DNA from: an uncultured Granulosicoccus sp.
GTDB taxonomy: Bacteria; Pseudomonadota; Gammaproteobacteria; Granulosicoccales; Granulosicoccaceae
Reading direction: 5' to 3'
Assembly: GCA_937924505.1 (NCBI GenBank)
Contig: CALDSR010000010.1
Span: forward strand, 68,760 to 132,759
Length of the DNA stretch: 64,000 nucleotides
A program made the position numbers and the translations under genes. Positions 17,638 through 27,798 of this stretch are shown in pieces. Under the pieces are notes generated by a model. The model did no database searches. It was not told the DNA's origin and worked only from the letters and a program-made list of their open reading frames with translations. Positions within the stretch are counted from its first letter, which is position 1. Each line of letters starts with the position of its first letter.

Positions 17638-18822
17638 TCAAGCGATTTCAAACAAGGCGGCAGCGCCCATCCCGCCACCGATACACATCGATGTGACGAC
17701 ATAGCGCGCACCTCGACGTTTACCTTCAATGAGGATATGCCCAACCTGCCGTGCGCCAGTCATGCCATAAGGGTGACCGATGGATATAGCTCCACCATTG
17801 ACATTGTAAATGGCGGGATCGATACCGAGATGATCACGACAATACAGGACCTGACAAGCAAACGCTTCATTCAATTCCCACAAATCAATGTCGTCAAGTT
17901 TCAGTCCATTGGCCTTCAATAGTTTGGGTATCGCATAGATCGGACCGATACCCATTTCTTCCGGTGCATTGCCAGCCACGGCCATGCCGCGATAGATACC
18001 CAAGGGTTGCAATCCGCGCTGCTCGGCAAGTTTTGCCTCCATCACGACACAGGCTGAAGCACCATCGGAAAGTTGGCTGGCATTACCGGCAGTGATAACT
18101 CCCCCCTCTATTACCGGCTTTAAACCGGACAGCGCATCGAGCGTGGTACCGGGTCTGTTTCCCTCATCACGTCTCAAGGTGACAGGCTCTGTCGTTTCTT
18201 CACCTGTTTCTTTATTGCGAAGAATTTTTACGGCATCTATCGGTACGATTTCATCATCGAACAACTCGGCTTCCTGAGCGCGTGCGGTGCGAGCCTGGGA
18301 TTCAACGGCATATTCATCCTGAGCCTCGCGACTGATCGAATAAACATCGGCGACGTGCTCGGCCGTTTTCAACATTGGCATGTAGGCATGCTCGGCATGG
18401 GCCACTACCGCCGGGTCTTTTTCCGCGGCCACCCACTTCATGTAATCGTTCTGGACCGCTGAAATATTGTCCTGTCCACCCGCCACCGCCACTGATTGCC
18501 CATCGACGATAATTTGCTTGGCTGCGGTCGCGATCGCCATCAGACCGGAAGAACACTGTCGATCAATGGTTTGTCCTGACACAGTGACCGGCAGACCCGC
18601 GGCGAGTGATGCGAGACGCGCAATGTTCATCCCCGCCGTACCGCCCGTGAGCACTGAACCGATGACGACATCATCGATTTCGGCTGGATCGACACCTGAT
18701 CGCGACACGGCATGCGCGATCGCATGCCCCATCATGGTGGGTGACTTGATGTTGTTCAAGGAACCTCGAAAGGCAAGACCAATCGGCGTACGAGCGGTCG
18801 ATACGATTACGGCGTCTTTCAT
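17638..18822 (-). CDS. Acetyl-CoA acyltransferase (thiolase)
   Basis: A 394-residue thiolase. The nucleophilic Cys 90 lies in DRQCSSGL, the catalytic His in GGAISIGHPYGMTG near 350, and the second Cys in SMCIGGGMGAA near 382. It either cleaves 3-ketoacyl-CoA or condenses acetyl-CoA units. No beta-oxidation partner gene lies beside it, so direction and chain length cannot be assigned. The gene is on the same strand as msrA, which lies 64 bp upstream. Confidence 0.93.
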   Translation of the reverse strand: MKDAVIVSTARTPIGLAFRGSLNNIKSPTMMGHAIAHAVSRSGVDPAEIDDVVIGSVLTGGTAGMNIARLASLAAGLPVTVSGQTIDRQCSSGLMAIATAAKQIIVDGQSVAVAGGQDNISAVQNDYMKWVAAEKDPAVVAHAEHAYMPMLKTAEHVADVYSISREAQDEYAVESQARTARAQEAELFDDEIVPIDAVKILRNKETGEETTEPVTLRRDEGNRPGTTLDALSGLKPVIEGGVITAGNASQLSDGASACVVMEAKLAEQRGLQPLGIYRGMAVAGNAPEEMGIGPIYAIPKLLKANGLKLDDIDLWELNEAFACQVLYCRDHLGIDPAIYNVNGGAISIGHPYGMTGARQVGHILIEGKRRGARYVVTSMCIGGGMGAAALFEIA

Positions 18823-18886
18823 GTCAGGATCCTTCGTGGTTTGATGTGATCACGATGTCTTGATCGACAACTATCAAGGGCTGGTG

Positions 18887-19393
18887 CTACTCGACGGTCT
18901 CGGCTACCGGCAAGACCCAGTCTGCACGTGGGAAATGACACGTGTAGCCCTGCGGGTAACGTTCGAGATAGTCCTGATGTTCAGCTTCGGCCTCCCAGAA
19001 GTCACCCGCAGGTTTTACTTCCGTGCTAACCGTGCCGGGCCAGATACCCGATGCGTTGACGTCCCTGATGGTTTGCTCGGCAACGTCTCTCTGCGCATCA
19101 TCAACGTAATAGATGCCGGAGCGGTAGGACAGCCCCACATCATTACCCTGCCGATTCTTTGTGCTTGGGTCATGAATCTGAAAGAAGAACTCCAACAGCT
19201 GCCGAAAGCTGATGACGGCCGGATCAAAATGAATTTCGATGCCTTCGGCGTGCGTGCCGTGATTCCGGTACGTGGCATTGGGCACATCACCGCCCGTGTA
19301 TCCCACACGCGTTTTCTCGACACCCGGTAACTTCCTGATCAGATCCTGCATGCCCCAGAAGCATCCGCCGGCCAACACTGCACGTTCACTCAT
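18887..19393 (-). CDS. msrA: Peptide methionine-S-sulfoxide reductase MsrA
   Basis: A 168-residue MsrA that reduces the S epimer of methionine sulfoxide. The catalytic GCFWG motif is at about residues 10-14, followed by the conserved GYTGG and the [11 protein letters not shown] region. One Cys remains near the C-terminus (GYTCHFP) as a possible resolving residue. It has no signal peptide, so it is cytoplasmic. Its ATG overlaps the msrB stop (19390-19393), so the two epimer-specific repair enzymes are translationally coupled. Confidence 0.96.
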   Translation of the reverse strand: MSERAVLAGGCFWGMQDLIRKLPGVEKTRVGYTGGDVPNATYRNHGTHAEGIEIHFDPAVISFRQLLEFFFQIHDPSTKNRQGNDVGLSYRSGIYYVDDAQRDVAEQTIRDVNASGIWPGTVSTEVKPAGDFWEAEAEHQDYLERYPQGYTCHFPRADWVLPVAETVE

Positions 19394-19839
19394 GACACAA
19401 CCCCGTCGACTTGTTCGATAAACTCACCGTAGCCTTGCGCTTCCATATCGTCGCGATGGACAAAACGCAGGCTGGCCGAATTGATACAATAACGCAATCC
19501 ACCCTGCGCAACGGGTCCGTCCGGGAATACATGCCCCAGATGACTGTCACCGTGCGCCGAACGCACTTCGGTACGCGTCATACCATGCGTATTGTCGATC
19601 AGCTCGCTGACATATTCATTCACAATGGGTTTGGTAAAGCTCGGCCAACCACAGCCTGAATCAAACTTGTCCGCTGACGCGAACAGGGGTTCGCCCGAGA
19701 CCACATCAACATAAATACCCGGTTCTCGATGCTTGTTGTACTTACCGGTAAACGGGCGCTCAGTGCCGTTTTCCTGAGTGACGCGATATTGTTCGGGTGA
19801 CAGGGCTGCAACAGCCTCATCGGATTTTGAGAAGTTCAT
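19390..19839 (-). CDS. msrB: Peptide methionine-R-sulfoxide reductase MsrB, zinc-free form
   Basis: A 149-residue MsrB. The catalytic Cys lies in [11 protein letters not shown] near residue 119 and the conserved DSGCGWPSF near 64. The two CxxC pairs that bind zinc in many MsrBs are replaced (VDVVSG and SAHGDS at the corresponding places), so this is the non-zinc form. It reduces the R epimer of methionine sulfoxide and overlaps msrA by four bases. Confidence 0.95.
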   Translation of the reverse strand: MNFSKSDEAVAALSPEQYRVTQENGTERPFTGKYNKHREPGIYVDVVSGEPLFASADKFDSGCGWPSFTKPIVNEYVSELIDNTHGMTRTEVRSAHGDSHLGHVFPDGPVAQGGLRYCINSASLRFVHRDDMEAQGYGEFIEQVDGVVS

Positions 19840-19882
19840 ACCTCGCTTCCTCCGTTGGATTCCATAAAACCGATACCTGAAG

Positions 19883-20665
19883 TCAGGCGACCAATGTCTC
19901 TATAAAAGGTCTGACAGCGCTGACGCCGTCCTGTTCTAGTACGCGAATTGTCTCGGAACCGACCACCGCAATATCAGCTTTCCCACGCAGAAATTCGACA
20001 TCGTCTCGTGATTTCACACCAAAACCGACCGCCAGGGGCAAATCGGTATTGGCCCTGCAGCGACTCAGGTAATCAGCCAGATCATCGGAGAACGCGGTGT
20101 CTTTCCCGGTGACACCTTTACGTGCGACGCTGTAGATGAACCCCGCGCTGTTGTCGCTGAGAATACGCATACGAGGTTCAGGGGTATTTGGCGTGAAAAT
20201 ATGTACCGGGGCGAGCCTCGCCGCATCCATCGCATCAAGATAGTCTTGCCCCTCGGCCGGCGGCAAATCAGGCACGATACAGCCTTGAATACCAATTGAC
20301 TCACATCGTTTGACGAAATCGCTGACACCTTGGCAGAACAGGATGTTGTAGTAAGTCATGAACAAAAACGGAATGTCGAATTCACGTGTCATGCGTTCCG
20401 CCATCTCAAAGCTCTGATCAACGGTCGCACCGGCTTTCAGGGCTTCAGCGTTCGCCTTGAGGATGACCGGACCATCGGCCATCGGTTCCGAAAACGGGAT
20501 TTGCAACTCCATCAGATCAACCCCTGCCTTGACCATGTCTTCGACTACCCGCAAGGAATCATCAAAGCTTGGGTAACCGAGCACGATGTGAGTCATCAAC
20601 AACAGATCTTTCTTTTCGCGAGCGGCCCGTATGGATTGTTCAAGTTTTGTTTCGTACCTAGCCAT
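19883..20665 (-). CDS. trpA: Tryptophan synthase alpha chain
   Basis: A 260-residue TIM-barrel subunit that splits indole-3-glycerol phosphate and channels indole to TrpB. The start at 20665 gives [10 protein letters not shown]; the open frame reaches 20767 but that part overlaps trpB. Catalytic Glu and Asp are in [16 protein letters not shown] and [11 protein letters not shown]. The start overlaps the trpB stop by 8 bp, the normal coupling for the alpha2beta2 complex. Confidence 0.95.
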   Translation of the reverse strand: MARYETKLEQSIRAAREKKDLLLMTHIVLGYPSFDDSLRVVEDMVKAGVDLMELQIPFSEPMADGPVILKANAEALKAGATVDQSFEMAERMTREFDIPFLFMTYYNILFCQGVSDFVKRCESIGIQGCIVPDLPPAEGQDYLDAMDAARLAPVHIFTPNTPEPRMRILSDNSAGFIYSVARKGVTGKDTAFSDDLADYLSRCRANTDLPLAVGFGVKSRDDVEFLRGKADIAVVGSETIRVLEQDGVSAVRPFIETLVA

Positions 20666-21902
20666 TGTGCGTCTCCCGTCGATAAGCGTCCGCCTTGTCA
20701 ATAATAAATTCTCGCCACTTGGGATCATCAATCGCATCCGCGACGGTAAAGATATCCTTGTCTGCACGACCTGACATATTGATCAAAATGTTTTCATCGG
20801 GCGACAACATCGGTGCTTCCTTATAGGCTTGCGCAAAAGCGTGTGACGATTCAAGGGCGGGAATCAAGCCCTCACGACGTACCGTTTTTTGCATGGCCGC
20901 GACGACGTCACTGTCGGTAGTTGCTTCAAATCGCACGCGTTTGGTCTCATGCAAATGACTCAATATCGGTGATACGCCAACGTAATCAAGGCCTGCCGAA
21001 ACACTATGTGTATCCTGCATCTGACCATCGCGATCCTGCAGAAAATAGGTTTTGTATCCTTGCGCGACGCCAATGCTGGCATCGTCATACGCCAGTCGCG
21101 CCGCATGCTCGCCGGTGCCCTTGCCTCGCCCACCCGCTTCGACGCCAATCAGTTCGACTTCACTATCCTCCATGAAACCACTGAAGATACCCATGGCGTT
21201 TGAACCACCGCCAACACAGGCATAAACTCTTGATGGCAGCGCGCCGGTTCGCTCCAGCATCTGCTGTCTGGATTCGGTACCGATAACCGACTGGAACCAG
21301 CTGACCATGTCTGGAAACGGGTATGGACCGCAGGCTGTTCCCAATGCGTAGTGCGTGTTGTCCATATTCGTCACCCAGTCACGAAACGCTTCATTTATCG
21401 CATCTTTCAATGTTTGGCTGCCTTCTGTAACGGCAACGACGGTAGCCCCCATCTGCTCCATCCAGAAAACGTTGGGACGTTGTCGTGCGACATCATGGGC
21501 GCCCATATAGATGGTGCAATCAAAGCCGAACTTGGCGGCCATTGTCGCGGTCGCAACGCCGTGCTGACCGGCACCGGTTTCCGCGATAACACGCGTCTTG
21601 CCCATTCGCTTTGTCAACAAGCCCTGCCCCATGACATTGTTGGCCTTGTGCGCACCCGTGTGGTTAAGGTCTTCGCGCTTGACATAGATGCTGGCGCCGC
21701 CGAGCTCTTCTGACATATTGTCCAGGCGAGTGATCGGTGTGGCCCGACAGGAGTAAGTCGACATCAACGACAGATACTCATCCCAAAAAGACTGATCCTC
21801 CCGAGCTTCAAGATACGCTGCTTCAAGTTCGTCAAACGTCGGCACCAGTATCTCGGGGATAAAAGCACCGCCAAACTGGCTGTAATAACCCTGATTTCTC
21901 AT
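20658..21902 (-). CDS. trpB: Tryptophan synthase beta chain
   Basis: A 414-residue PLP enzyme that joins indole and serine to make tryptophan. The PLP lysine is in HTGAHKANN near residue 88, the conserved AETGAGQHGVA follows near 110, and the phosphate-binding GGGSNAMG is near 233. It belongs to the common TrpB1 type. It lies 30 bp downstream of a GntR regulator gene on the same strand. The usual upstream trpF is absent. Confidence 0.96.
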   Translation of the reverse strand: MRNQGYYSQFGGAFIPEILVPTFDELEAAYLEAREDQSFWDEYLSLMSTYSCRATPITRLDNMSEELGGASIYVKREDLNHTGAHKANNVMGQGLLTKRMGKTRVIAETGAGQHGVATATMAAKFGFDCTIYMGAHDVARQRPNVFWMEQMGATVVAVTEGSQTLKDAINEAFRDWVTNMDNTHYALGTACGPYPFPDMVSWFQSVIGTESRQQMLERTGALPSRVYACVGGGSNAMGIFSGFMEDSEVELIGVEAGGRGKGTGEHAARLAYDDASIGVAQGYKTYFLQDRDGQMQDTHSVSAGLDYVGVSPILSHLHETKRVRFEATTDSDVVAAMQKTVRREGLIPALESSHAFAQAYKEAPMLSPDENILINMSGRADKDIFTVADAIDDPKWREFIIDKADAYRRETHNG

Positions 21903-21932
21903 AACTTGACTTCTCTAGAGTGACATGTTGTA

Positions 21933-22718
21933 TCAGCCCGCCGGGCCAACATCCGTTTGCGCGGGATACAAGGTTTGTGAAAATTCAAAATGATCAGTCC
22001 GGCAGATAATGTCTGCGTGCAAAGCGCTGACATGCTCACCAAAGTGCAGTTCACGATGTACGTGTAATAGCGGCGAGCCTTTTTTTACATCAAGTTGTCT
22101 GGCCAGTTTTATATTCGCGGTAATGGCAAAAAATGTTTGATTGGCCGATGTCGGTTCAAGAAAGAAAACATCCCTGACCAAAGCCGACAAGGATTGATTG
22201 GCGATATTGTGTTTTTCCAGCCCGCCAAACAACGACGCATCGAAACGCAAGGTTTCATACATCACTGGCATATCACCCACGCAAGCCTTGCGTTCGATAC
22301 GCAAGCATTCGCCAGCTTGATCACGGGCTTGCATGTCGGTTCGCGTTATCACTTCATCATCCCCGTTCTTGTCTGAGCAGAACCGCTCGCGAATCGGCCC
22401 ACACACCAAGTCAAGTGTTACCGCCTGCCCGCTATTGTTCAAAGCCGCACTGGTACCCGCCAGTGAAAAAAGATCGATGGATTTCGTTGGTGGTAAAACA
22501 TACGTGCCGGATCCACGCCGACGTTCCAGACGTCCCTGACGAACCAGCAGATCCGTTGCTTGCCGGACGGTCGGGCGTCCAATTGACAGTCGATCGGCAA
22601 ATTCGGTTTCAGACGGAATTCGCGCTGATATGGCATAGACACCCGCGTCGATATCCGCACCAATTTGCTCGGCAAGCTGCCTGTACAGAGGCACCGGAGA
22701 GTGAGTGTTCAGCGACAT
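21933..22718 (-). CDS. GntR family (HutC-type) transcriptional regulator
   Basis: About 261 residues from the ATG at 22718 (MSLNTHSPVPLY, a typical HutC-subfamily N-terminus); an open frame to 22790 is less likely. A winged helix-turn-helix (about 8-75; IPSETEFADRLSIGRPTVRQATDLLVRQGRLERRRGSGTYV) is followed by a UTRA effector domain (about 95-255). It lies directly before trpB-trpA on the same strand and is probably co-transcribed. A GT/AC palindrome at 22781-22798 is its likely autoregulatory operator. The effector is unknown. Confidence 0.9.
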   Translation of the reverse strand: MSLNTHSPVPLYRQLAEQIGADIDAGVYAISARIPSETEFADRLSIGRPTVRQATDLLVRQGRLERRRGSGTYVLPPTKSIDLFSLAGTSAALNNSGQAVTLDLVCGPIRERFCSDKNGDDEVITRTDMQARDQAGECLRIERKACVGDMPVMYETLRFDASLFGGLEKHNIANQSLSALVRDVFFLEPTSANQTFFAITANIKLARQLDVKKGSPLLHVHRELHFGEHVSALHADIICRTDHFEFSQTLYPAQTDVGPAG

Positions 22719-22780
22719 TAGCGCAGGGAAGCCCGCATCTTGTTTACTGGTCGAATTCAGATAATACCGAATTATTGGTA

Positions 22781-22798
22781 AAGTTGTCAATACAACTT
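22781..22798. promoter_or_regulatory. Candidate GntR/HutC operator
   Basis: AAGTTGT-CAAT-ACAACTT is a perfect 7-bp inverted repeat with a 4-bp spacer, 63 bp before the GntR start. It has the GT...AC core usual for HutC-type operators. Confidence 0.65.
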
Positions 22799-22842
22799 GG
22801 AATACGCTCCATTACTCGTCTGGATCACAGACCGGCATTGAC

Positions 22843-23241
22843 CTAACGCGCAAACTCGTCAAGCGCCGACAGCGCGTTTGCCGCATCCTCCTGCTGAACA
22901 AAAATATGATCGTGGTAATACCCAGCGACCACATTTGCGCTGATACCGCGATCTGTGAGCTTGGCGGAAAACGCCGCTGTCAGCCCGACAGCATCCAGAC
23001 TGGAGTGGATACTCAAGGTGATTTTCTTGAAGACCGATTCGTAGCTCAAGCCGCTCTGATCAGCCTTGAGCTTTGACACGATCAGTGTCATCCCCTCTTG
23101 TTCATGAATTGACGCGATGGGCTCTAACGCCGGATAGTCACCATATTGAGCGTTGGGGAATGTACAGAAGACAAATTCCCCATCCATCAATTGCGGAGAC
23201 AGGGTCGACAGCATGGTCTCGAGATCAGTTTCCCCAGTCAC
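22843..23241 (-). CDS. ACT domain protein (COG3602/DUF2241-like)
   Basis: A 132-residue protein resembling a small family with two ACT-like halves. Its start TGETDLETMLSTLSPQLMDGEFVFCTFP matches the family pattern. ACT domains bind amino acids. It follows the flavocytochrome gene by 47 bp on the same strand, but no functional link to sulfur oxidation is known. Confidence 0.8.
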   Translation of the reverse strand: MTGETDLETMLSTLSPQLMDGEFVFCTFPNAQYGDYPALEPIASIHEQEGMTLIVSKLKADQSGLSYESVFKKITLSIHSSLDAVGLTAAFSAKLTDRGISANVVAGYYHDHIFVQQEDAANALSALDEFAR

Positions 23242-23288
23242 GTTCGAATTGTTTCCAACTTTTTAATGAGCATCAATTTTCATGGGCA

Positions 23289-24563
23289 TCAACTAAAAAT
23301 ATCACGCGTTATACCGTCGTACCAACCGAGCGATTCTTCAAACGTCGCCTTACGGGTCGCGGCATCTTCATTAACCTGACTAACGAAGGTGGAGGTGGAT
23401 GCAATCTTGCCATCAATAGAGGCATACTGCGCACCGACCTTAACACCATCGTCAGTACCGATCATGCTCCAGCACGTATTGGCATATTTGGCAGGAAAAA
23501 CTCTGGCTTGAATCAAATCGCCCAGTATCGCGCGTGCGGCAACCTTCGCTTGACTGTTGGCGGAGAAGCCGGACTTTGGCATGGCATCAGCGATACTCGC
23601 ATCACCAATGACAAATATATGTTCATCGATGGTTGAGCGCATTGAGTTACTGTCAATCGGACAATAGCCTGTATCGTCGGCGAGCCCGGCATTGCTGGCA
23701 ATAGCGCCCGCCATCTGCGCCGGTATGATATTCAGCAGATCACCTTCAAATGTATCAAAATCTGTTTCTACGGTTCCTGCTTCAGCATCAACCCCCGTGA
23801 TACCGCCATGAATATCAGGACCAATCCATTCAACCATACCGGGATAGTGACTCTCCCAGCCCGCAGTAAATAGTCCTTGCTTTGAAAATTTCGTTTTCGC
23901 ATCGAGAATGATTATCGTGCTATCGGTCATCCCTTTGGTCTTGAATAGATGCGCGATCATCGAAACCCGCTCATAGGGACCTGGTGGGCAACGATACGGA
24001 TTAGGCGGTGCAACCATGACAACGGTATCGCCGTTGGACAGGGCCTCGAGCTTTTCTTTCAAGATTTGCGTCTGTCGACCTGCCTGCCAGGCATGTGGTG
24101 CTTTTATCGACGCCTCTTCCGAATACCCCGGCACGCTGTCATAGATCAGATCGATACCGGGGGCGACAACGACCCGATCATAAGCGACCGAACCTCCATC
24201 TCTGAGTTTTATCATCTTCGCATCACGATCGATCTCCACCGCGTAGCTATTTACAATGTTGATACCGTACGTGCTGGCGAGCTTGTCGTAACTGTGAGTA
24301 ATCGAATCAAAACTACGCACATCGCCAAGATATAAATTTGAGAAAAAACAAGACGTGTAAGTTTTGGATTCTTCAATCAATGTGACATCAACGGCACCAT
24401 CCGCACCTGTGGCAATATACTTCGCAGCGGTTGCACCACCCGCACCGCCTCCGATTACAACCACTTTTGGTTTCACCTGCCCAAGCAATACGGTAGGCAT
24501 TGCCAGTGTTGTAGCACCCATTCCGAGCGCGGCATTGAACTGCCTTCTTGAGATTTTTTTCAT
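23289..24563 (-). CDS. fccB: Flavocytochrome c sulfide dehydrogenase flavoprotein subunit (FccB/SoxF)
   Basis: A 424-residue exported FAD protein. It has a twin-arginine-type signal (SRRQFNAALGMG, residues 4-16) and an FAD-binding VVVIGGGAGGATAAKYI at about 34-50. The redox Cys pair is seen as YTSCFFSNLYLG near 72 and NPYRCPPGPYER near 190, the pattern of sulfide-oxidising FccB. The C-terminal flavocytochrome domain ends the protein. It oxidises sulfide in the periplasm and passes electrons to a cytochrome c, most likely the one encoded 84 bp upstream. Confidence 0.92.
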   Translation of the reverse strand: MKKISRRQFNAALGMGATTLAMPTVLLGQVKPKVVVIGGGAGGATAAKYIATGADGAVDVTLIEESKTYTSCFFSNLYLGDVRSFDSITHSYDKLASTYGINIVNSYAVEIDRDAKMIKLRDGGSVAYDRVVVAPGIDLIYDSVPGYSEEASIKAPHAWQAGRQTQILKEKLEALSNGDTVVMVAPPNPYRCPPGPYERVSMIAHLFKTKGMTDSTIIILDAKTKFSKQGLFTAGWESHYPGMVEWIGPDIHGGITGVDAEAGTVETDFDTFEGDLLNIIPAQMAGAIASNAGLADDTGYCPIDSNSMRSTIDEHIFVIGDASIADAMPKSGFSANSQAKVAARAILGDLIQARVFPAKYANTCWSMIGTDDGVKVGAQYASIDGKIASTSTFVSQVNEDAATRKATFEESLGWYDGITRDIFS

Positions 24564-24647
24564 GTCGGACTCTGTTGCTTGATCACGTCTTCTGTCAGGT
24601 TAATCGGCAAGGTACAATAACCGGGGTACATTTTTACAGCCTGTGCC

Positions 24648-25022
24648 CTATTCCTGTTCGGCAAACCATGCCGATAAAGCGGCTATCTCGTCATCAGACA
24701 GGTTCTTCGCCACTGAACGCATAATCTGATTGTCTCGAATATCAGCGCGGTACTCCAGCAAGGCTTGAACAATAATTTCATGCGCCTTTCCATGGATAAC
24801 CGGAATAACTGAGTCGCTTTTACCGCCCGCCGTGCCACTGACATGACAAGTAAGGCATTCACCGGCCAAATAGCTGCCATATTCGGTATCCGCGTCAATC
24901 GACAGAACGGCGTGCAGTTCATCCTTGACACCTTCGGAGGCCCGGACACTCGCACCAGCCATAAAAAACACTAGCGCCATCGCAATGACTTGCCAGCGAT
25001 ATGTGCTTATCCGGGATAGCAT
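24648..25022 (-). CDS. Periplasmic c-type cytochrome (SoxE/FccA-like, single haem)
   Basis: A 124-residue cytochrome with a signal peptide (about 1-28) and one haem motif, CLTCH, near residue 57. A C-terminal Met in NQIMRSVAKNLSDDEIAALSAWF is the probable distal ligand. Its position between soxZ and the flavocytochrome subunit makes it the likely electron acceptor of that enzyme. Single-haem partners of FccB are common; the classical FccA has two haems. Confidence 0.88.
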   Translation of the reverse strand: MLSRISTYRWQVIAMALVFFMAGASVRASEGVKDELHAVLSIDADTEYGSYLAGECLTCHVSGTAGGKSDSVIPVIHGKAHEIIVQALLEYRADIRDNQIMRSVAKNLSDDEIAALSAWFAEQE

Positions 25023-25044
25023 CCAATCAGGAGCGCAACGAGGC

Positions 25045-25368
25045 TTAGTTCACTTCGATGGATCGAGACGTCTCGATCACTGTGCCGTCATCGTCCGTCC
25101 AGGCGAACGAAAATGTACCGGACTCCATGACTTTTGCACGGAACTCGAAATACGGATTGGCCGCAATCGCGGGTTCGATATCACAAGCGAAAATCAGCTC
25201 ACCATTGAATTTGCACTCGAACTTGTTGATGATTTTGCGCGAGAGCAAATTGCCGTCGCTATCACGACGATGCCCTGACTCCATAACGTGACTGATCAAT
25301 GACTTGATTTTGATAACCTCACCGGCAGCCGCGCGCTTGGGCACTTTTACACGGGGTTTAGCAGCCAT
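25045..25368 (-). CDS. soxZ: Thiosulfate carrier subunit SoxZ
   Basis: A 107-residue SoxZ, an immunoglobulin-like protein that forms the SoxYZ carrier. Recognisable parts are the KIKSLISHVMESGHRRD block, INKFECKFNGELIF, and the FSFAWTDDDGTVIE end. It has no signal peptide, as expected, because SoxZ is co-exported with the Tat-targeted SoxY encoded just upstream. Confidence 0.95.
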   Translation of the reverse strand: MAAKPRVKVPKRAAAGEVIKIKSLISHVMESGHRRDSDGNLLSRKIINKFECKFNGELIFACDIEPAIAANPYFEFRAKVMESGTFSFAWTDDDGTVIETSRSIEVN

Positions 25369-25426
25369 TGTTATGCTCCTGACATTGCGTGGTTATCGAA
25401 GCTCAAGAAGTGATTTTTGTACATGA

Positions 25427-25879
25427 TCAACCGTTACTACAACCACCAATCGTCACTTCGACATACCGAGTATCACTGACAAACGTCCCATCACTTAACT
25501 TGGCGACAGCAACCACATTCTGTGTTTCCACCAAACGCATACGCGTGGTGGCGAACGCTTCACCACTGTCAGGTGTGAAGCGGAAAGTAGCAACCCCCGG
25601 ATTCGGATTACGATCGGTGAAAATCGCCACTGATTCGACATAGGCATCGATCGTCATAGGACTGTTCACGCTAACCGATACTGGCACGCTGTTACCATTC
25701 TCGGCTATCTCAGGAATGGTCAAGGTCAAAGCGCCCGAGCTGACTTCAACATCGCCGACGATAGACTTGATAGCGTCATGCATTTCTTCAGCCGTGGCGA
25801 ACACGCGTGATGGACCCAGCAATGCCATCGCAGTCGCACCCAGAGAGCTGCCTAACAAACGTCGTCTATTGGTATTCAT
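25427..25879 (-). CDS. soxY: Thiosulfate carrier subunit SoxY
   Basis: A 150-residue SoxY with a twin-arginine signal (NRRRLLGSSLG, residues 3-13). The carrier Cys lies in a C-terminal swinging arm ending IGGCSNG. The usual ending is GGCGG, so the arm is slightly altered and longer by one residue, but the Cys that carries sulfur intermediates is kept. It is the first gene of soxYZ-cytochrome-fccB on the minus strand. No soxXA, soxB or soxCD is present in the window. Confidence 0.93.
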   Translation of the reverse strand: MNTNRRRLLGSSLGATAMALLGPSRVFATAEEMHDAIKSIVGDVEVSSGALTLTIPEIAENGNSVPVSVSVNSPMTIDAYVESVAIFTDRNPNPGVATFRFTPDSGEAFATTRMRLVETQNVVAVAKLSDGTFVSDTRYVEVTIGGCSNG

Positions 25880-26218
25880 AATGTTTCACACGCGGGCGTC
25901 AACATCTTCGAAGCTACTCTGCACGGAAGCATGACTGACCCCCATAAATACATCATGAGTTGTTTTCTCCCTGTGTTGATTCCGCCGATCGGTACTTATC
26001 GCGACACGTGGCAGTGCGGGCTCACTTGTACCTCTAGCCAGACTTTAGCGAGGTTCCGGGTGGGAAACAACAAAAATTCGTATTTTTGAATATATTTCCT
26101 GCTGTACTAAACATATACAGGCAAACCAATACTTTAAATTGCTGTAAGTTTTAAGCTTACTGACGCATAATCAGTGGCGTAATTAGTTGCCTTCACACTG
26201 TGAACGAGAGAATTTTTC
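25880..26218. other. 339-bp divergent promoter region, soxY/pntA
   Basis: No gene is seen. The right half (26050-26170) is AT-rich and should hold the pntA promoter; the left half holds the sox promoter. No clear operator palindrome was recognised. Confidence 0.5.
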
Positions 26219-27784
26219 ATGATAGTCGGATCCCCACGAGAGACTTTTCCCGGCGAAGCGCGGGTTGCGATGACGCCTGCATCCGCTCGCGAATTGCAAA
26301 AGCTGGGACACAGCTGCATGATCGAAACGGGCGCGGGCGATGCCGCCGGTTACCCGGACGCGGCCTACAAGGATGCCGGCGTGGACATCGCAAATTCCGC
26401 TGATGATTTGTATCGTAAAGCCGATTTCATCGTCAAGGTGCGCCCACCAAATGATGATGAAGCATCAAGGATCTCCACGGACAAGACACTGATATCCTTT
26501 TTCTATCCTGCCGAACAGGAAAATCTTCTTCAACAGCTAGCCGACAATGGCGCAAAGACAGTTGCCATGGACATGGTGCCACGGATCAGTCGCGCGCAAA
26601 AAATGGATGCCTTGTCGTCCATGGCCAACATCTCAGGCTACCGCTCGGTCATCGAGGCAGGTAACAATTTCGGGCGTTTCTTTACGGGGCAAGTTACCGC
26701 AGCGGGAAAAGTACAACCTGCCAAGGTTCTTGTCATTGGCGCAGGTGTTGCGGGTCTTGCCGCTATTGGGGCAGCACAATCACTCGGCGCCATTGTTCGT
26801 GCCTTTGACGTCAGGCCGGAAGTCGCCGAACAAATCGAATCAATGGGCGCGGAATTTCTCTTCCTGAATTTCGCTGATCAAACCGACGGCGCGGAAACCG
26901 GTGGCTATGCGGCCCCTTCCAGCCCCGAGTTTCGTGAAAAGCAACTGGCCTTGTTCCTCGAACAAGCACCTGATGTCGACATCGTGATAACCACCGCACT
27001 GATACCCGGGCGACCGGCGCCAAAGTTGTGGCTTGACGAAATGGTTGCTGCGATGAAAAACGGATCGGTTGTCGTTGATCTGGCTGCCGAACGTGGTGGT
27101 AATTGCGACGCAACGGTTCCAGATGAAAAAATTGTGACTGACAACGGGGTTACCGTTATCGGCTATACCGATTTTCCCAGTCGCATGGCAACCCAATCAT
27201 CAGATCTCTATGCGAACAACATCCGTCACATGATCAGCGATCTGACCCCCGAAAAAGATGGCGTCATCGTGCACGATATGGAGGACGATGTTATTCGCGG
27301 CGCGACAGTGACCTTCGACGGCGAGGTCACGTTTCCACCGCCGCCACCGAAGATTCAGGCGATTGCCAAGCAGCAAGCAAAGGCGCCGGAAAAAACGCCT
27401 GAAGAGCTTGCCGCAGAAGAAGCCGCGGCTGCGCGTTCAGCGGGCAGGCAACAAATTGCACTGCTGGGCATCGGTGCGTTGTTGATGTTGATGATTGGCA
27501 AGTATGCACCCGCCAGTTTCATGCAGCATTTTATTGTTTTCGTCCTCGCTGTGTTTGTCGGTTTTCAGGTTATCTGGAACGTATCACACGCCTTGCACAC
27601 ACCCTTGATGGCGGTAACCAACGCTATCTCCGGGATCATCATCCTTGGTGCATTGCTACAACTCAATAGTCCGGGTTTTATTGTTACAACGCTGGCAGCG
27701 ATATCGGTTCTGATCGCGACTATCAACGTCGTTGGCGGATTTCTCGTGACACGCAGAATGTTACAGATGTTTCAAAAATCTTAA
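26219..27784 (+). CDS. pntA: NAD(P) transhydrogenase alpha subunit
   Basis: A 521-residue proton-pumping transhydrogenase subunit. Domain I (about 1-380) has the N-terminal [18 protein letters not shown] and the NAD-binding [18 protein letters not shown] near 167. A linker rich in Ala and Glu (about 385-415) leads to four membrane segments (about 418-515). With PntB it transfers hydride from NADH to NADP using the proton gradient, supplying NADPH. pntB follows 14 bp downstream. Confidence 0.96.
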   Translation: MIVGSPRETFPGEARVAMTPASARELQKLGHSCMIETGAGDAAGYPDAAYKDAGVDIANSADDLYRKADFIVKVRPPNDDEASRISTDKTLISFFYPAEQENLLQQLADNGAKTVAMDMVPRISRAQKMDALSSMANISGYRSVIEAGNNFGRFFTGQVTAAGKVQPAKVLVIGAGVAGLAAIGAAQSLGAIVRAFDVRPEVAEQIESMGAEFLFLNFADQTDGAETGGYAAPSSPEFREKQLALFLEQAPDVDIVITTALIPGRPAPKLWLDEMVAAMKNGSVVVDLAAERGGNCDATVPDEKIVTDNGVTVIGYTDFPSRMATQSSDLYANNIRHMISDLTPEKDGVIVHDMEDDVIRGATVTFDGEVTFPPPPPKIQAIAKQQAKAPEKTPEELAAEEAAAARSAGRQQIALLGIGALLMLMIGKYAPASFMQHFIVFVLAVFVGFQVIWNVSHALHTPLMAVTNAISGIIILGALLQLNSPGFIVTTLAAISVLIATINVVGGFLVTRRMLQMFQKS

Positions 27785-27798
27785 GGATATACACGTCG

